Numbered from the stretch's first letter, positions 51,488 to 62,198 are shown. The stretch: DNA of 64,000 nucleotides from Pseudonocardia sulfidoxydans NBRC 16205 (GCF_007989085.1 NZ_BJVJ01000012.1:1-64000), one strand, 5' to 3'. Notes: generated by a model not told the origin, from the letters alone. Program-made: numbers and translations.

Positions 51488-52495
51488 ATGACCGCCGTGG
51501 AGGGGGACCCGGACACCGCCGCGCCGATCGCGCTCTCGCTCCCGGTCGCCGCCGTCGCCCGCCGCCTCGGCGTCGCGCCCGCCACCCTGCGCACCTGGGC
51601 CCGCCGCTACGGGCTCGAACCCACCGGTCACGTCCCCGGCCGCCACCGCCGCTACACCGCGGGCGACCTCGCACGGCTCGAGATCATGCAGCGCGCCCTG
51701 ACCCATGGCGCCGGGCCCGCGGAAGCGGCGCGGCTGGCACTCGCCGCGCGCGCGACTGCGCCGACTCCCATCGCCCTCGCCGCAGGCCCCGCGACACACC
51801 ACGCCGCCGACCCTGCCGTCGCGACAGCCGTCCTCGACGCCCCGGCACCGCGCCGCGGCGGGCGGCTGCTCCGCCTGTCCGACGCCGGACCCGGCGCCCG
51901 CGGGCTCGCCCGCGCCGCGTTCGCCATGGACGCCCAGGCCGTGCGGGGAGTCCTCGCCGAATCCGTGGCCGCCGACGGCCTCGTCGTGACCTGGGACGAC
52001 GTCGCCCGGCCCGTCCTGGTCGCCGTCGCCGAACGCTGGGAGTCCAACGGCCGCGGCGTCGAGATCGAGCACCTCGTCAGCGACTGCGTCACCAGCGTCT
52101 ACAACGCCCATTCCGTCGGCGCGCCGGTCGACACCGGCCTGCGGCCCGTGCTGCTCGCCGCGATGCCCGGGGAGCTGCACGTCCTGCCCCTGAACGTGCT
52201 CTCGGCGGTGCTGGCCGAGCGTGGGCTGCCGTGCCGGCCGCTCGGCGCCGACCTGCCCGCGGTGGCGCTCGTCGACGCGGTCCGCCGCGTCGCCCCCGCC
52301 GCGCTCGTGCTGTGGTCGCAGATGGCCGGGTCCGGCGACCCGGAGGTCGTCGAATCCCTGCCACGGACGCGGCCGCGTCACCGCGTGTTCGTCGGCGGCA
52401 CCGGCTGGGACGGCGTCGCGCTGCCGTCCGCGACGACCCGCCTCACGTCCCTCGCCCAGGCCGCCGACGTGCTGACCAGGGTCGTGGCAGGCTGA
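51488..52495 (+). CDS. MerR-type regulator with B12-binding-like domain (CarH/LitR-like)
   Basis: A 335-residue protein from ATG 51488. Residues about 15-75 are a MerR HTH (SLPVAAVARRLGVAPATLRT, WARRYGLEPTGHVPGRHRRY). The C-terminal two thirds fit the cobalamin-binding helical bundle plus Rossmann domain: WESNGRGVEIEH is a Wx9EH motif as in the adenosylcobalamin photoreceptor CarH, and ELHVLP is an ExHxx(G) motif with the candidate lower-ligand His but Pro in place of Gly. So B12- and light-dependent DNA binding is plausible. Neighbours are whiB3 and a repeat-bearing gene, not carotenoid genes. Confidence 0.82.
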   Translation: MTAVEGDPDTAAPIALSLPVAAVARRLGVAPATLRTWARRYGLEPTGHVPGRHRRYTAGDLARLEIMQRALTHGAGPAEAARLALAARATAPTPIALAAGPATHHAADPAVATAVLDAPAPRRGGRLLRLSDAGPGARGLARAAFAMDAQAVRGVLAESVAADGLVVTWDDVARPVLVAVAERWESNGRGVEIEHLVSDCVTSVYNAHSVGAPVDTGLRPVLLAAMPGELHVLPLNVLSAVLAERGLPCRPLGADLPAVALVDAVRRVAPAALVLWSQMAGSGDPEVVESLPRTRPRHRVFVGGTGWDGVALPSATTRLTSLAQAADVLTRVVAG

Positions 52496-52527
52496 CCCGG
52501 TCCTACCGGGATGCGGCGTTCGGTGCC

Positions 52528-53784
52528 GTGCCCGGCCGCGTCGTCGCCGTGCCACCCGACGCGACCGCCGCCGACCGCTGGACCGCCGCCGTCGCCCTCG
52601 GCGGACAGGGACACTACGCGCGCGCCGCCACGCTGCTGCGCGGCCTGATCCACGACCCGGCGGCGCCGCGGCCCGTCGTCGCCCACGCGGCGGTGACACT
52701 GGGCTCGCACCTCCGCCAGCTCGGCGGGCACGCCGCGGCACGCCGGTTCGACGCGCTGGGGCTGCGGCTCGCGACGACCGTGCTGGGTGAGCCGGCTGCC
52801 GTCCTGGGCGAGCCGGCTGCCGTGCTGGGTGAGCCGGCTGTCGAGGTGGGCGCGCCCGCTGCCGAGGTGGCCCGCGCGGATGCCCTCACCGGCCTCGCCG
52901 CCGACGCGCTCGGCGCCGGTGACCTGCGCGGAGCCCGTGCCCTGCTGGCCCGGGCCGTCGACGCCTGCGCGGCGGCCGAGGCGGCGGCCGAGGCGGCGGC
53001 CGAGGCGGTGGACGACCCGGCGGACGACCCGGCGGACGACCCGGTGGGCGACGCGGTGGACGACCCGGCCGGAGCCGGGCGGTCCGCGATCCGCATCGGC
53101 TGGGTCGCCGCCGAGCTCGCGCTGCTCGGCGGCGACGCTCCCGCCGCGTCCCGTGCAGCCGACGCCGCCGTCGCACGCGCCGCTCGGAGCCGTTCGTCGC
53201 GGCACCGGGTGAAGTCGGCGATCGTGGCCGGCGTGTCGCGCGCGGCCGCCAGACCCGACACCGCCCCGGAAGCCCTCCTCGAACTGGATGCCCTCGCGGC
53301 CGCCGCACTACGCCTCGGGCTGCTCCCGCTGCACTGGCCCGCGGCCCTCGCGGCGGCCGATCTGGCGGACCGTCCGGGCGTCGCCGAGGCCGCGGCGGCC
53401 ATGGCCGCTGCGGGGGTCACGCCCGCTCGCAACTGGGCGGATGCGCTGGGACTCGCGACGGACGCCGAGGTTGCCTGCCGTCCCCCGGACGGCCCTGTGC
53501 GGCCACCGGTACGTCGGCGGTACCCGTCCGGGAGGGCCACCCGATCGGCCCTGCCGCCCGCCTCGCACCGACGACCGTCCGACGTCGTCGATCATGCTGG
53601 GAACGCAAACGACCGACACGTGAATCGGTCCTCCGATGCGCCGAATGACACGGTGAGCGACGCGCCACGCCGACGACACGCCGCTGCGCGAACGCTCAGC
53701 GTCCTCTACTCCCGATCGGACCCGATCGGCAGGCGCCTGATGGGGGAGTCGGCGTGGGTTCCGGGGTGGCGCCGGGTAATGTAA
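52528..53784 (+). CDS. Hypothetical Ala-rich protein with in-frame tandem repeats
   Basis: GTG 52528 gives 418 residues; the start is uncertain because the frame is open back into the MerR gene. The core is a TPR-like helical protein (GGQGHYARAATLLRGLIHDP; AHAAVTLGSHLRQLGGHAAA). Two repeat blocks break it: VLGEPAA repeated three to four times (21-bp unit, about 52780-52860) and AEAAAEAAAEAVDDPADDP (about 52970-53070). The last 100 residues are Arg/Ser-rich and may not be structured. It corresponds in position to a conserved hypothetical gene beside sigD in mycobacteria. Function unknown. Confidence 0.72.
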   Translation: MPGRVVAVPPDATAADRWTAAVALGGQGHYARAATLLRGLIHDPAAPRPVVAHAAVTLGSHLRQLGGHAAARRFDALGLRLATTVLGEPAAVLGEPAAVLGEPAVEVGAPAAEVARADALTGLAADALGAGDLRGARALLARAVDACAAAEAAAEAAAEAVDDPADDPADDPVGDAVDDPAGAGRSAIRIGWVAAELALLGGDAPAASRAADAAVARAARSRSSRHRVKSAIVAGVSRAAARPDTAPEALLELDALAAAALRLGLLPLHWPAALAAADLADRPGVAEAAAAMAAAGVTPARNWADALGLATDAEVACRPPDGPVRPPVRRRYPSGRATRSALPPASHRRPSDVVDHAGNANDRHVNRSSDAPNDTVSDAPRRRHAAARTLSVLYSRSDPIGRRLMGESAWVPGWRRVM

Positions 53785-53950
53785 TTACTCCGTTCGGACG
53801 TTCGTCACCCACATGACGAGTGCCACTCGGCGAAACGCGCTCGAATGGAGGGCACAAACTCGCCCTGATCGTGTCAAGGTGAGGCTGTCACCCGCCGATG
53901 CGGAGGGTGACACATCACCCGGCTGCAGGAAGCTGCAGGAAGGAATCGTC

Positions 53951-54547
53951 GTGACGACGGTACTCATCTGCGACGATCGTCGCAGCGTCCGCGAAGGTCT
54001 CACCCGCGTGATGTCCGCGGTGCCGGGGGTGCACCGGATCGACTGTGTGGCTCATGGCGACGAGTTGCTGGCCCGGTTCTCCCGGCAGCCGGTGGACGTC
54101 GTCCTGGTCGGGACCCAGCGTGCGGTCCCCACCGGTGTGGAGGCGACGCGACGACTCGTCGCGGCGCACCCGCAGGCCAACGTGATCGTCTTCGGCGCCC
54201 CTGACGACGCGGGCAGCATCGCCGCGGCCATCGCGGGCGGAGCACGCGGCTATCTCCGCTGGGACGCGTCCCGGCCGGAGCTCGTCGCCGCTCTCGCCCA
54301 CACGCTGGCCAGCACCGCGGTCCCCACGCCGCGTACGCCGGCCGACCCGGGCGTCCAGCTCACCGAGCGCGAGCTGCAGGTGCTCCGCGGGATGAGCCAG
54401 GGCAAGAGCAACGGCCAGATCGGGCGCGAGCTCTACCTGTCCGAGGACACGGTCAAGACCCACGCGCGGCGGCTGTTCCGCAAGCTCGGTGTCCGCGACC
54501 GCGCCCAGGCCGTCGCGCACGGCTTCCGTCGCGGCCTGGTGTCCTGA
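53951..54547 (+). CDS. LuxR-family response regulator with atypical receiver
   Basis: A 198-residue protein from GTG 53951 (AGGAAGGAA upstream). The receiver-like domain starts TTVLICDDRRSVREGLTRVM with the acidic pair, but the beta-3 end reads VDVVLVGTQRAVPTGVEA, so the phospho-acceptor Asp is replaced by Gly. The output domain is a complete NarL/LuxR HTH (LTERELQVLRGMSQGKSNGQ; DTVKTHARRLFRKLGVRDRA). It probably works without phosphorylation, as BldM/WhiI-type regulators do. It precedes sigD in the same direction by 674 bp. Confidence 0.9.
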   Translation: MTTVLICDDRRSVREGLTRVMSAVPGVHRIDCVAHGDELLARFSRQPVDVVLVGTQRAVPTGVEATRRLVAAHPQANVIVFGAPDDAGSIAAAIAGGARGYLRWDASRPELVAALAHTLASTAVPTPRTPADPGVQLTERELQVLRGMSQGKSNGQIGRELYLSEDTVKTHARRLFRKLGVRDRAQAVAHGFRRGLVS

Positions 54548-55221
54548 CGTCCGTCCGCCGAGAGGCGGTCGCCCGGCTCCCCCTTGCCGGGCACCCCGGT
54601 CCCCGCGTCGGACCCCGAGGCCGACGCGCGACCACGACGGACGCCCGGCGGCGCCCCACGCCGCCCCTGTCCGCTCCGGACGTTCCGGTCGGCTCGAGTT
54701 CCCGCCCCAGAGGGCTCGATCCGGCGCACGGGCCGTCCCCTTGCTCCCCACGGGTCGCCGGGTTCTCCGGCGGCCCCGGTCGTGGCCCGCGCCGCGACCC
54801 CCGCCCGGGTGACGACCTCCCCGGCTCCGCCGCCGCGCCCCACCGATCGGGTGCGGCCGCTGCGGTCGCGCTCCGTCGCGCTCCTGCCGCACCAGCTCCT
54901 GCCGCCCACGAAGAGCGCCCGCCGCGGCCGCCACTCCCACCCCGTAGGTGGCCCGGATCGTGTCCGCGGCCCTGTCGGCAGGTCTGTCCGGCCCAACCCT
55001 CCAGGTCCGAACGGCCGGACCACGCGAGAGGATTGCGCCACTCGGCGGCGTGACCTCCCGGCGTCGTCACTCGTTCCCTCGATCGAGGCCTTGCCCGCGG
55101 TACGGGCCCGGGCTTCGCTACCGTGTCCGTTGTCGAGGACTCATTACGACACTCTCCGTAGTCGTCCTCACCGAACGGATGATGTCGACCATGTTGCGTA
55201 ACACCCGGAGCACGGCCTGCG
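54548..55221. other. Long intergenic region upstream of sigD
   Basis: I see no convincing gene in these 674 bp. Open frames on both strands are Pro/Arg-rich with no fold. The last 100 bp hold a GAGGAC...GTCCTC inverted repeat (55135-55168) and TACCGT at 55119-55124 as a possible -10. The region probably carries the sigD promoter and a long leader, or the debris of a lost gene. Confidence 0.4.
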
Positions 55222-55794
55222 ATGAGTGAACCGACAGACGTTCTCGACGAACTCGTGGCATCTGCGATGGCAGGTGACCGGCGGGCCGTCGAACGTGTGC
55301 TGGCCATCATCCGGCCGCTGGTCGTGCGCTACTGCCGGGCGCGGCTGGGCCGGGTGGACCGATCGTCCGTCTCGGCGGACGACGTCGCGCAGGAGGTGTG
55401 TCTGGCCGTGCTGACGGCCTTGCCCGGCTACCGGGTCCAGGGGCGCCCCTTCCTCGCATTCGTGTACGGCATCGCTTCACACAAGGTGATCGACGCCCAC
55501 CGGGCCGCCACCCGCAACCGTTCCGAACCCGTCGCCGACGTCCCCGACGCCGTCGAGGTCGCGGACGGTCCCGAGCAGCGCGCACTTCGCGTCGAGCTGT
55601 CCGGGGAGATGGCGCGCCTGCTCGAGGTACTACCCGAGAAGCAACGCGAGATCCTCGTGCTGAGGGTCGTCGTCGGACTCTCGGCGGAGGAGACGGCGGA
55701 GGCCGTCGGCTCCACACCCGGCGCCGTCCGCGTCGCCCAGCACCGCGCACTCGCCCGATTGCGCAAGTCGATGCCCGAGGAGGAGGTGGTCTAG
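55222..55794 (+). CDS. sigD: ECF RNA polymerase sigma factor SigD
   Basis: A 190-residue ECF sigma factor. Region 2 is ADDVAQEVCLAVLTALPGYR and FLAFVYGIASHKVIDAHRAA; region 4 is LEVLPEKQREILVLRVVVGL, SAEETAEAVGSTPGAVRVAQ, HRALARLRK. The gene is followed after 2 bp by an RsdA-like anti-sigma gene and sits beside guaB, as sigD does in mycobacteria. Mycobacterial SigD acts in stationary phase and starvation. Confidence 0.94.
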   Translation: MSEPTDVLDELVASAMAGDRRAVERVLAIIRPLVVRYCRARLGRVDRSSVSADDVAQEVCLAVLTALPGYRVQGRPFLAFVYGIASHKVIDAHRAATRNRSEPVADVPDAVEVADGPEQRALRVELSGEMARLLEVLPEKQREILVLRVVVGLSAEETAEAVGSTPGAVRVAQHRALARLRKSMPEEEVV

Positions 55795-55796
55795 AG

Positions 55797-57161
55797 ATGA
55801 GCGATCGTGAACCCGGCGGTCCCGAGGAGGCCCCCCGCCGCGGCCGTCACCGCCGTCCCGACAGCGCACCCCCGAACGGCTTCCCCCTCGACGGGGTCCC
55901 CAACAACGGCGCACCCCGCAACGGCGTCCCGTTCGAGCCCGGTCCGCGCGCCCAGGATCCGCAGGGCCCGTCGCAGCCGCCCGACCAGGGCGGCCGGCGG
56001 CACTCCGCGGCCGACCGGCCGGTCAACGGCTCCCACCCCGACGGGTCGCACGGCAACGGCGGGTACAGCAACGGGCGGCACGTCAACGGCACCGGCGGCC
56101 CCGCGACGGGCCGGTCGCTGCCCCCCCGTGTCCCGCAGCCCGCCGTCACGCCGCCGGCAGGCGCCGAGGACGCGCCCGACCTGATGGCCGTGCAGTCCGA
56201 CGACGCCCTCATCGACGCCCTGGCCCGCGGCTACGGCGGCGGCGGGGAGGACGGTGAGGACGACCGGATCGCCGCGATGCTCGCCGCCTGGAAGGCCGAG
56301 GTCGACGCCGACCCGATCCCCGAGCTCGTCGACACCGACACCGCGCTCGCGACGATCATGGCCGTCACCGGCGGCCCGGTCGACGTCGACACCACGGTGT
56401 TCCCCGTCGTGCAGGCCGACGTCGAGGCCACCGGGCCCCAGGGCCCGGCCGGCGACCCCGCCGACGGTGCGACCGTCACGCCGATGCGCCGGAGCAGACG
56501 GCCCGGCAAGAAGGCCCGCCACCTCGTCCCGCTCGTGGGCGCGGCCGCACTGATCGTCGTCGCCGTCACCGGTGTGTCGATCGGGGCGCACGGCGCCCAG
56601 CCCGGCGACGCGCTGTTCGGCGTCACAGAGGTCCTCTACACCGAAACCGCGCAGTCGCGGCAGGCGGCGGTCGACGCGCAGGCCGGCATCGCCGCGGTCA
56701 AGGAGTCGCTCTCCTCCGGCGACACCAGCGGCGCGGCGCAGCAGCTCACCGCCGTCGAGCAGCTCATGGCCAAGGTGCACCCGGAGGACGGCGCGCCCGT
56801 CCTGCAGGCCAACCAGCGGTTCCTGACCATGAAGCTGCAGGAGACGCCGGCCGGGCAGAAGGCCGACCCGGAGGCGCCGCTGCGCGACGGCACGCCGCCG
56901 CCCGCGCCGCCGTCGATCCCCGGTACGCCGAGCACGCCCACCGCGCCGCCCACCCCCGGTGGCTCGGTGACGTCGACACCGTCGGCGCCGCCGACGACCT
57001 CGACGCAGCCGCCGTCGACCACGGCGGCGCCCACGACGACCCAGTCGCCGTCGGGCACGCCGAAGCCGACGTCGGAGGGCCGGCCCGACCCGTCGTCGAC
57101 GACATCCGGGCTGGGCTCGACCAGCACGTCCGACCCCACCCCGGTGCCGCAGCCCAGCTGA
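55797..57161 (+). CDS. rsdA: Anti-sigma-D factor RsdA-like membrane protein
   Basis: A 454-residue protein from ATG 55797, 2 bp after sigD. An N-terminal Pro/Gly/Asn-rich segment is followed by the conserved SigD-binding region (DALIDALARGYGGGGEDGED, DRIAAMLAAWKAEVDADPIP), one TM helix (LVPLVGAAALIVVAVTGVSI), and an extracytoplasmic part with a conserved helical stretch (GDALFGVTEVLYTETAQSRQ) and a Pro/Thr/Ser tail of about 90 residues. In mycobacteria RsdA is released by regulated proteolysis. It is longer than M. tuberculosis RsdA because of the low-complexity ends. Confidence 0.9.
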   Translation: MSDREPGGPEEAPRRGRHRRPDSAPPNGFPLDGVPNNGAPRNGVPFEPGPRAQDPQGPSQPPDQGGRRHSAADRPVNGSHPDGSHGNGGYSNGRHVNGTGGPATGRSLPPRVPQPAVTPPAGAEDAPDLMAVQSDDALIDALARGYGGGGEDGEDDRIAAMLAAWKAEVDADPIPELVDTDTALATIMAVTGGPVDVDTTVFPVVQADVEATGPQGPAGDPADGATVTPMRRSRRPGKKARHLVPLVGAAALIVVAVTGVSIGAHGAQPGDALFGVTEVLYTETAQSRQAAVDAQAGIAAVKESLSSGDTSGAAQQLTAVEQLMAKVHPEDGAPVLQANQRFLTMKLQETPAGQKADPEAPLRDGTPPPAPPSIPGTPSTPTAPPTPGGSVTSTPSAPPTTSTQPPSTTAAPTTTQSPSGTPKPTSEGRPDPSSTTSGLGSTSTSDPTPVPQPS

Positions 57162-57168
57162 CCCAGCG

Positions 57169-57204
57169 ACGACGAAGGCCCCACCGCGGTGGGGCCTTCG
57201 TCGT
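57169..57204. terminator. Perfect 36-bp palindromic bidirectional terminator
   Basis: An 18-bp perfect inverted repeat without spacer lies between convergent rsdA (7 bp past its stop) and the DUF5319 gene (10 bp from its stop). Confidence 0.9.
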
Positions 57205-57214
57205 GTCGGAGGTC

Positions 57215-57571
57215 TCAGCCGTCGCTGATCGTGGCGTCCGCGTAGCCGCGGCAGTACTCCCACGTCACGTAGTCGGCCGGGTCGGGATCGAACGCGGGCT
57301 CGTGCGGGCGCATCTGACCCTCGTCGAGCAGCTGCTGCAGACTGGCCCGCAGGAGGCGCCACTCGTGGAAGTGCTGCTCACCGCAGTCGCCGCAGTCGAC
57401 GACGATGCCACGCACCCCGCGGCACTCCAGCAGCGCCTGGTAGACGGCGAGATCGGCGAGGTCGGCCACGACCTCCTCGCGCTCGGAGCTGCTCAGCTCG
57501 TCGAGGTGTGCGGCGTCGTCGAGGGACAGCGCGGGATCGTGGGGATCCCCCGCGAAGGGGTCCGGAGGCAT
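57215..57571 (-). CDS. DUF5319 protein with CxxCx3HxH motif
   Basis: A 118-residue acidic protein. ATG 57571 is chosen; GTG codons upstream (VSSVSADAMPPD) are possible. It reads DLADLAVYQALLECRGVRGI, VVDCGDCGEQHFHEWRLLRA, then PADYVTWEYCRGYADATI, which matches the conserved gene between rsdA and guaB2 in mycobacteria (Rv3412). The C-x2-C-x3-H-x-H motif is conserved between the two as I recall it and looks like a zinc site. Function unknown. Confidence 0.88.
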   Translation of the reverse strand: MPPDPFAGDPHDPALSLDDAAHLDELSSSEREEVVADLADLAVYQALLECRGVRGIVVDCGDCGEQHFHEWRLLRASLQQLLDEGQMRPHEPAFDPDPADYVTWEYCRGYADATISDG

Positions 57572-57705
57572 CGCGTCGGCCGACACGCTCGACACCGTAT
57601 CCCGCCGGCACCCGCCGCGTGTCCGGACGGAGCAATCCCCGCAGGTGCGCCCGGTGCCGGGTGTGCCGCACGACTCGTCGGTTCGGCCCCGCCCGGCGAC
57701 CCGGA

Positions 57706-57711
57706 TACGAT
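57706..57711 (+). promoter_or_regulatory. -10 box upstream of guaB
   Basis: TACGAT lies 64 bp before the guaB ATG and is the best -10 in this intergenic region; no clear -35. It would give a leader of about 58 nt. Confidence 0.4.
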
Positions 57712-57766
57712 GGGGTGAGGGCGGCGCCCGGGCCGTCCGCACACGTGCTGACCGGTGAGGGGCTGA

Positions 57767-59281
<1,515 letters not shown>

Positions 59282-59286
59282 CCATC

Positions 59287-59292
59287 TACGCT
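59287..59292 (+). promoter_or_regulatory. Leaderless-type -10 of guaB3
   Basis: TACGCT ends 8 bp before GTG 59301, just past the guaB stop. Confidence 0.45.
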
Positions 59293-59300
59293 TGTCACCC

Positions 59301-60425
59301 GTGCGTGACCTCGTTGAGATCGGGATGGGCCGGACGGCCCGTCGCAGCTACGACCTGCAGCAGATCGAGATCGTTCCGTCGCGGCGGACACGGAGCTCGA
59401 AGGAGGTCACGCTCGGCTGGCAGCTCGACGCGTACCGCTTCGAGATCCCGCTGATGACCCATCCCACCGACGCCGTCGTCTCGCCCGCCAGCGCCGTGCG
59501 GATCGGACAGCTCGGCGGCCTGCCGGTACTCAACGCGGAAGGGCTGTGGGCCCGGCACGGCGACGCCGACGCCGCCCTCGAACGCGTCCTCGACGCCGCC
59601 GACACCGGCGACGAGTCCGCCGCCATCCGGTTGCTGCAGGAGTTGCACGCCGCCCCGATCCAGCCCGACCTGCTCGCCGAGGCGCTCAAGACCGTCCGCG
59701 AGGCCGGCGTGACCGTCGCCGTCCGGGTCAGCCCCCAACGCGCCCGCGAGATCACCCCGACGCTGCTGGCCGCCGGTGTCGAGATCCTCGTCGTGCAGGG
59801 CACGATCATCTCCGCCGAGCACGTATCCCAGGGCGAGCCGCTCAACCTCGGCGAGTTCATCATGGGCCTCGACGTGCCCGTCGTCGCCGGTGGCGTCGGC
59901 GACTACCGCACCGCCATGCATCTCATGCGCACCGGCGCCGCGGGCGTCATCGTCGGCTACGGCGAATCCACCGGCACCACCACCGACGCCGTCCTCGGCA
60001 TCGGCGTGCCCATGGCCACCGCGATCGTCGACGCCGCCGCCGCCCGCCGCGACTACCTCGACGAGACCGGCGGCCGCTACGTCCACGTCATCGCCGACGG
60101 CGGCATGGCCGGCTCCGGCGACATGGCCAAGGCCATCGCCTGCGGTGCCGACGCCGTCATGCTCGGCGAGCAGCTCGCCGCGTCCTCGGAGTCGCCCGCC
60201 GGGGGCCTGTACTGGACCTCCTCGGCCGCCCACCCCGCCCTGCCGCGCTCGGAGATCACCGTGCAGGACACCGGCGACCGGACGTTGGAGCAGGTCCTGT
60301 TCGGCCCGTCGGACAGCCCCTACGGCGACGTCGCGCTCTTCAGCGCGCTGCGCCGCGCCATGGCCAAGACCGGTTACTCCGACCTCAAGGAGTTCCAGAA
60401 GGCCGGCCTGACCGTCCGCGGCTGA
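59301..60425 (+). CDS. guaB3: GuaB3 family IMPDH-related protein
   Basis: A 374-residue IMPDH/GMP-reductase family protein (RDLVEIGMGRTARRSYDLQQ; EIVPSRRTRSSKEVTLGWQL; VAGGVGDYRTAMHLMRTGAA; HVIADGGMAGSGDMAKAIAC). It has no CBS domains. The IMPDH catalytic loop CxTR is not found; in its place is the GAAGVIVGYGESTGTTTDAV stretch. Actinobacteria usually carry this paralogue beside guaB2; its reaction is not firmly established. GTG 59301 is preferred over TTG 59292 because of homology and the -10. Confidence 0.94.
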   Translation: MRDLVEIGMGRTARRSYDLQQIEIVPSRRTRSSKEVTLGWQLDAYRFEIPLMTHPTDAVVSPASAVRIGQLGGLPVLNAEGLWARHGDADAALERVLDAADTGDESAAIRLLQELHAAPIQPDLLAEALKTVREAGVTVAVRVSPQRAREITPTLLAAGVEILVVQGTIISAEHVSQGEPLNLGEFIMGLDVPVVAGGVGDYRTAMHLMRTGAAGVIVGYGESTGTTTDAVLGIGVPMATAIVDAAAARRDYLDETGGRYVHVIADGGMAGSGDMAKAIACGADAVMLGEQLAASSESPAGGLYWTSSAAHPALPRSEITVQDTGDRTLEQVLFGPSDSPYGDVALFSALRRAMAKTGYSDLKEFQKAGLTVRG

Positions 60426-60625
60426 GCGACGAAGTCGCACGTCACGGGAGTGCTGCGCCGGCGCCCTGGCCGCGGACGTCTCGGCAAGGGACGCGGGCAG
60501 GCAAACCTGATCCGGGGCGTGGAGCGACGGATACGTCGCCGTACGCACCGGATCGGCTCACTCGCGGTCGCGCCGTCGCGGTCACACCGTAGGTCTCCGC
60601 CGCCGGGGTGTCCGGGGGCACGAAC

Positions 60626-60631
60626 TATCCT
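60626..60631 (+). promoter_or_regulatory. Leaderless-type -10 of guaA
   Basis: TATCCT ends 6 bp before GTG 60638. The 212 bp before it hold no gene. Confidence 0.5.
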
Positions 60632-60637
60632 CGGGGG

Positions 60638-62188
60638 GTGCAGCAGCCGACCGTCCTCGTCGTCGACTACGGGGCCCAGTACGCCCAGCTCATCGCCCGC
60701 CGGGTGCGTGAGGCGCAGGTGTACTCCGAGATCGTCCCGTCCGACACCCCGGTCGCCGAGATCGTCGCCCGCAAGCCCGTGGCGCTGATCCTGTCCGGTG
60801 GCCCGTCGAGCGTGTACGCCGAGGGCGCGCCGGAGATCGACCCGGCGCTGTTCACGTCGGGAATCCCGGTGCTCGGGCTCTGCTACGGCTTCCAGGCGAT
60901 GGCGAAGGCGCTGGGCGGCGAGGTGGCGCCGGACGGCACCCGCGAGTACGGGCGCACCGAGCTGTGCCTGACGTCGACGGCCGGTTCCCTGCACGACGGG
61001 CTGCCCGCGAAGCACCCGGTGTGGATGAGCCACGGCGACTCGGTGGTGCGCGCGCCGGAGGGGTTCACGGTCACGGCGTCGTCGGACCGGGTCGCGGTCG
61101 CGGCGTTCGAGGACAGGGAGCGGCGCCTGGCCGGTGTGCAGTACCACCCCGAGGTGGGGCACAGCCCGCACGGCCAGGAGGTGCTGCGGCGGTTCCTGCA
61201 CGAGGTCGCGGGGCTCGCGCCGAGCTGGACGACGTCGTCGATCATCGACGACTCGGTGGCCGCGATCCGCGCCCAGGTCGGCGACGGGCACGCGGTGTGC
61301 GGGCTCTCCGGCGGTGTCGACTCCGCGGTGGCCGCGGCGCTGGTGCAGCGTGCGATCGGCGACCGGCTGACGTGCGTGTTCGTCGACCACGGGCTGTTGC
61401 GCAGCGGCGAGCGTGAGCAGGTGGAGCGCGACTTCGTCGCGGCCACCGGCGCGAAGCTGCACACCGTCGACGCGGCCGACCGGTTCCTCGACGCGCTCGC
61501 CGGGGTCAGCGAGCCCGAGACGAAGCGCAAGATCATCGGCCGGGAGTTCATCCGGGTGTTCGAGGCGGCGACGTCGGAGGTCGCGGCCGCCGAGCACGTG
61601 GGGTTCCTGGTGCAGGGCACGCTCTACCCCGACGTCGTCGAGTCCGGTGGCGGCAAGGGCACGGCGACGATCAAGAGCCACCACAACGTCGGCGGGCTTC
61701 CCGACGACATCGAGTTCGCGCTGGTCGAGCCGCTGCGCACACTGTTCAAGGACGAGGTTCGCAAGGTCGGCGCCGAGCTGGGCCTGCCGGAGACGATCGT
61801 CGGACGCCAGCCGTTCCCCGGGCCCGGGCTGGGCATCCGCATCATCGGCGAGGTCACGTTCGACCGGCTGGAGACGTTGCGGGCCGCCGACGCGATCGCC
61901 CGCGAGGAGCTCACCGCCGCGGGCCTGGACAAGGCGATCTGGCAGTGCCCGGTCGTGCTGCTGGCCGACGTGCGCAGTGTCGGCGTCCAGGGCGACGGCC
62001 GCACCTACGGGCATCCGGTCGTGCTGCGGCCGGTGTCGTCGGAGGACGCGATGACGGCCGACTGGACGCGCCTGCCCTACGACGTCCTCGAACGCATCTC
62101 CACCCGCATCACCAACGAGGTGGCCGAGGTCAACCGCGTCGTCCTCGACGTGACGAGCAAGCCGCCGGGCACGATCGAGTGGGAGTAG
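60638..62188 (+). CDS. guaA: GMP synthase (glutamine-hydrolysing)
   Basis: GuaA aminates XMP to GMP. The 516-residue protein has a class I amidotransferase domain ([20 protein letters not shown]; catalytic Cys in [17 protein letters not shown]; His-Glu in [14 protein letters not shown]), the ATP pyrophosphatase P-loop [18 protein letters not shown], and the dimerisation domain ([16 protein letters not shown]) ending [15 protein letters not shown] 60638 is chosen over 60608 by homology and the -10. metF follows after 10 bp. Confidence 0.97.
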   Translation: MQQPTVLVVDYGAQYAQLIARRVREAQVYSEIVPSDTPVAEIVARKPVALILSGGPSSVYAEGAPEIDPALFTSGIPVLGLCYGFQAMAKALGGEVAPDGTREYGRTELCLTSTAGSLHDGLPAKHPVWMSHGDSVVRAPEGFTVTASSDRVAVAAFEDRERRLAGVQYHPEVGHSPHGQEVLRRFLHEVAGLAPSWTTSSIIDDSVAAIRAQVGDGHAVCGLSGGVDSAVAAALVQRAIGDRLTCVFVDHGLLRSGEREQVERDFVAATGAKLHTVDAADRFLDALAGVSEPETKRKIIGREFIRVFEAATSEVAAAEHVGFLVQGTLYPDVVESGGGKGTATIKSHHNVGGLPDDIEFALVEPLRTLFKDEVRKVGAELGLPETIVGRQPFPGPGLGIRIIGEVTFDRLETLRAADAIAREELTAAGLDKAIWQCPVVLLADVRSVGVQGDGRTYGHPVVLRPVSSEDAMTADWTRLPYDVLERISTRITNEVAEVNRVVLDVTSKPPGTIEWE

Positions 62189-62198
62189 GAACCGACCC

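Noticed and set aside
53785..53950. A longer N-terminus for the response regulator starting at ATG 53813.
   Set aside because: The receiver fold begins at the residues after GTG 53951, which has a good SD; the 46 extra residues show no homology pattern.
54584..55201. A 205-residue frame upstream of sigD.
   Set aside because: Almost only Pro, Arg, Ser, Thr; no SD and no pattern of a folded protein. The opposite-strand frames are equally poor.
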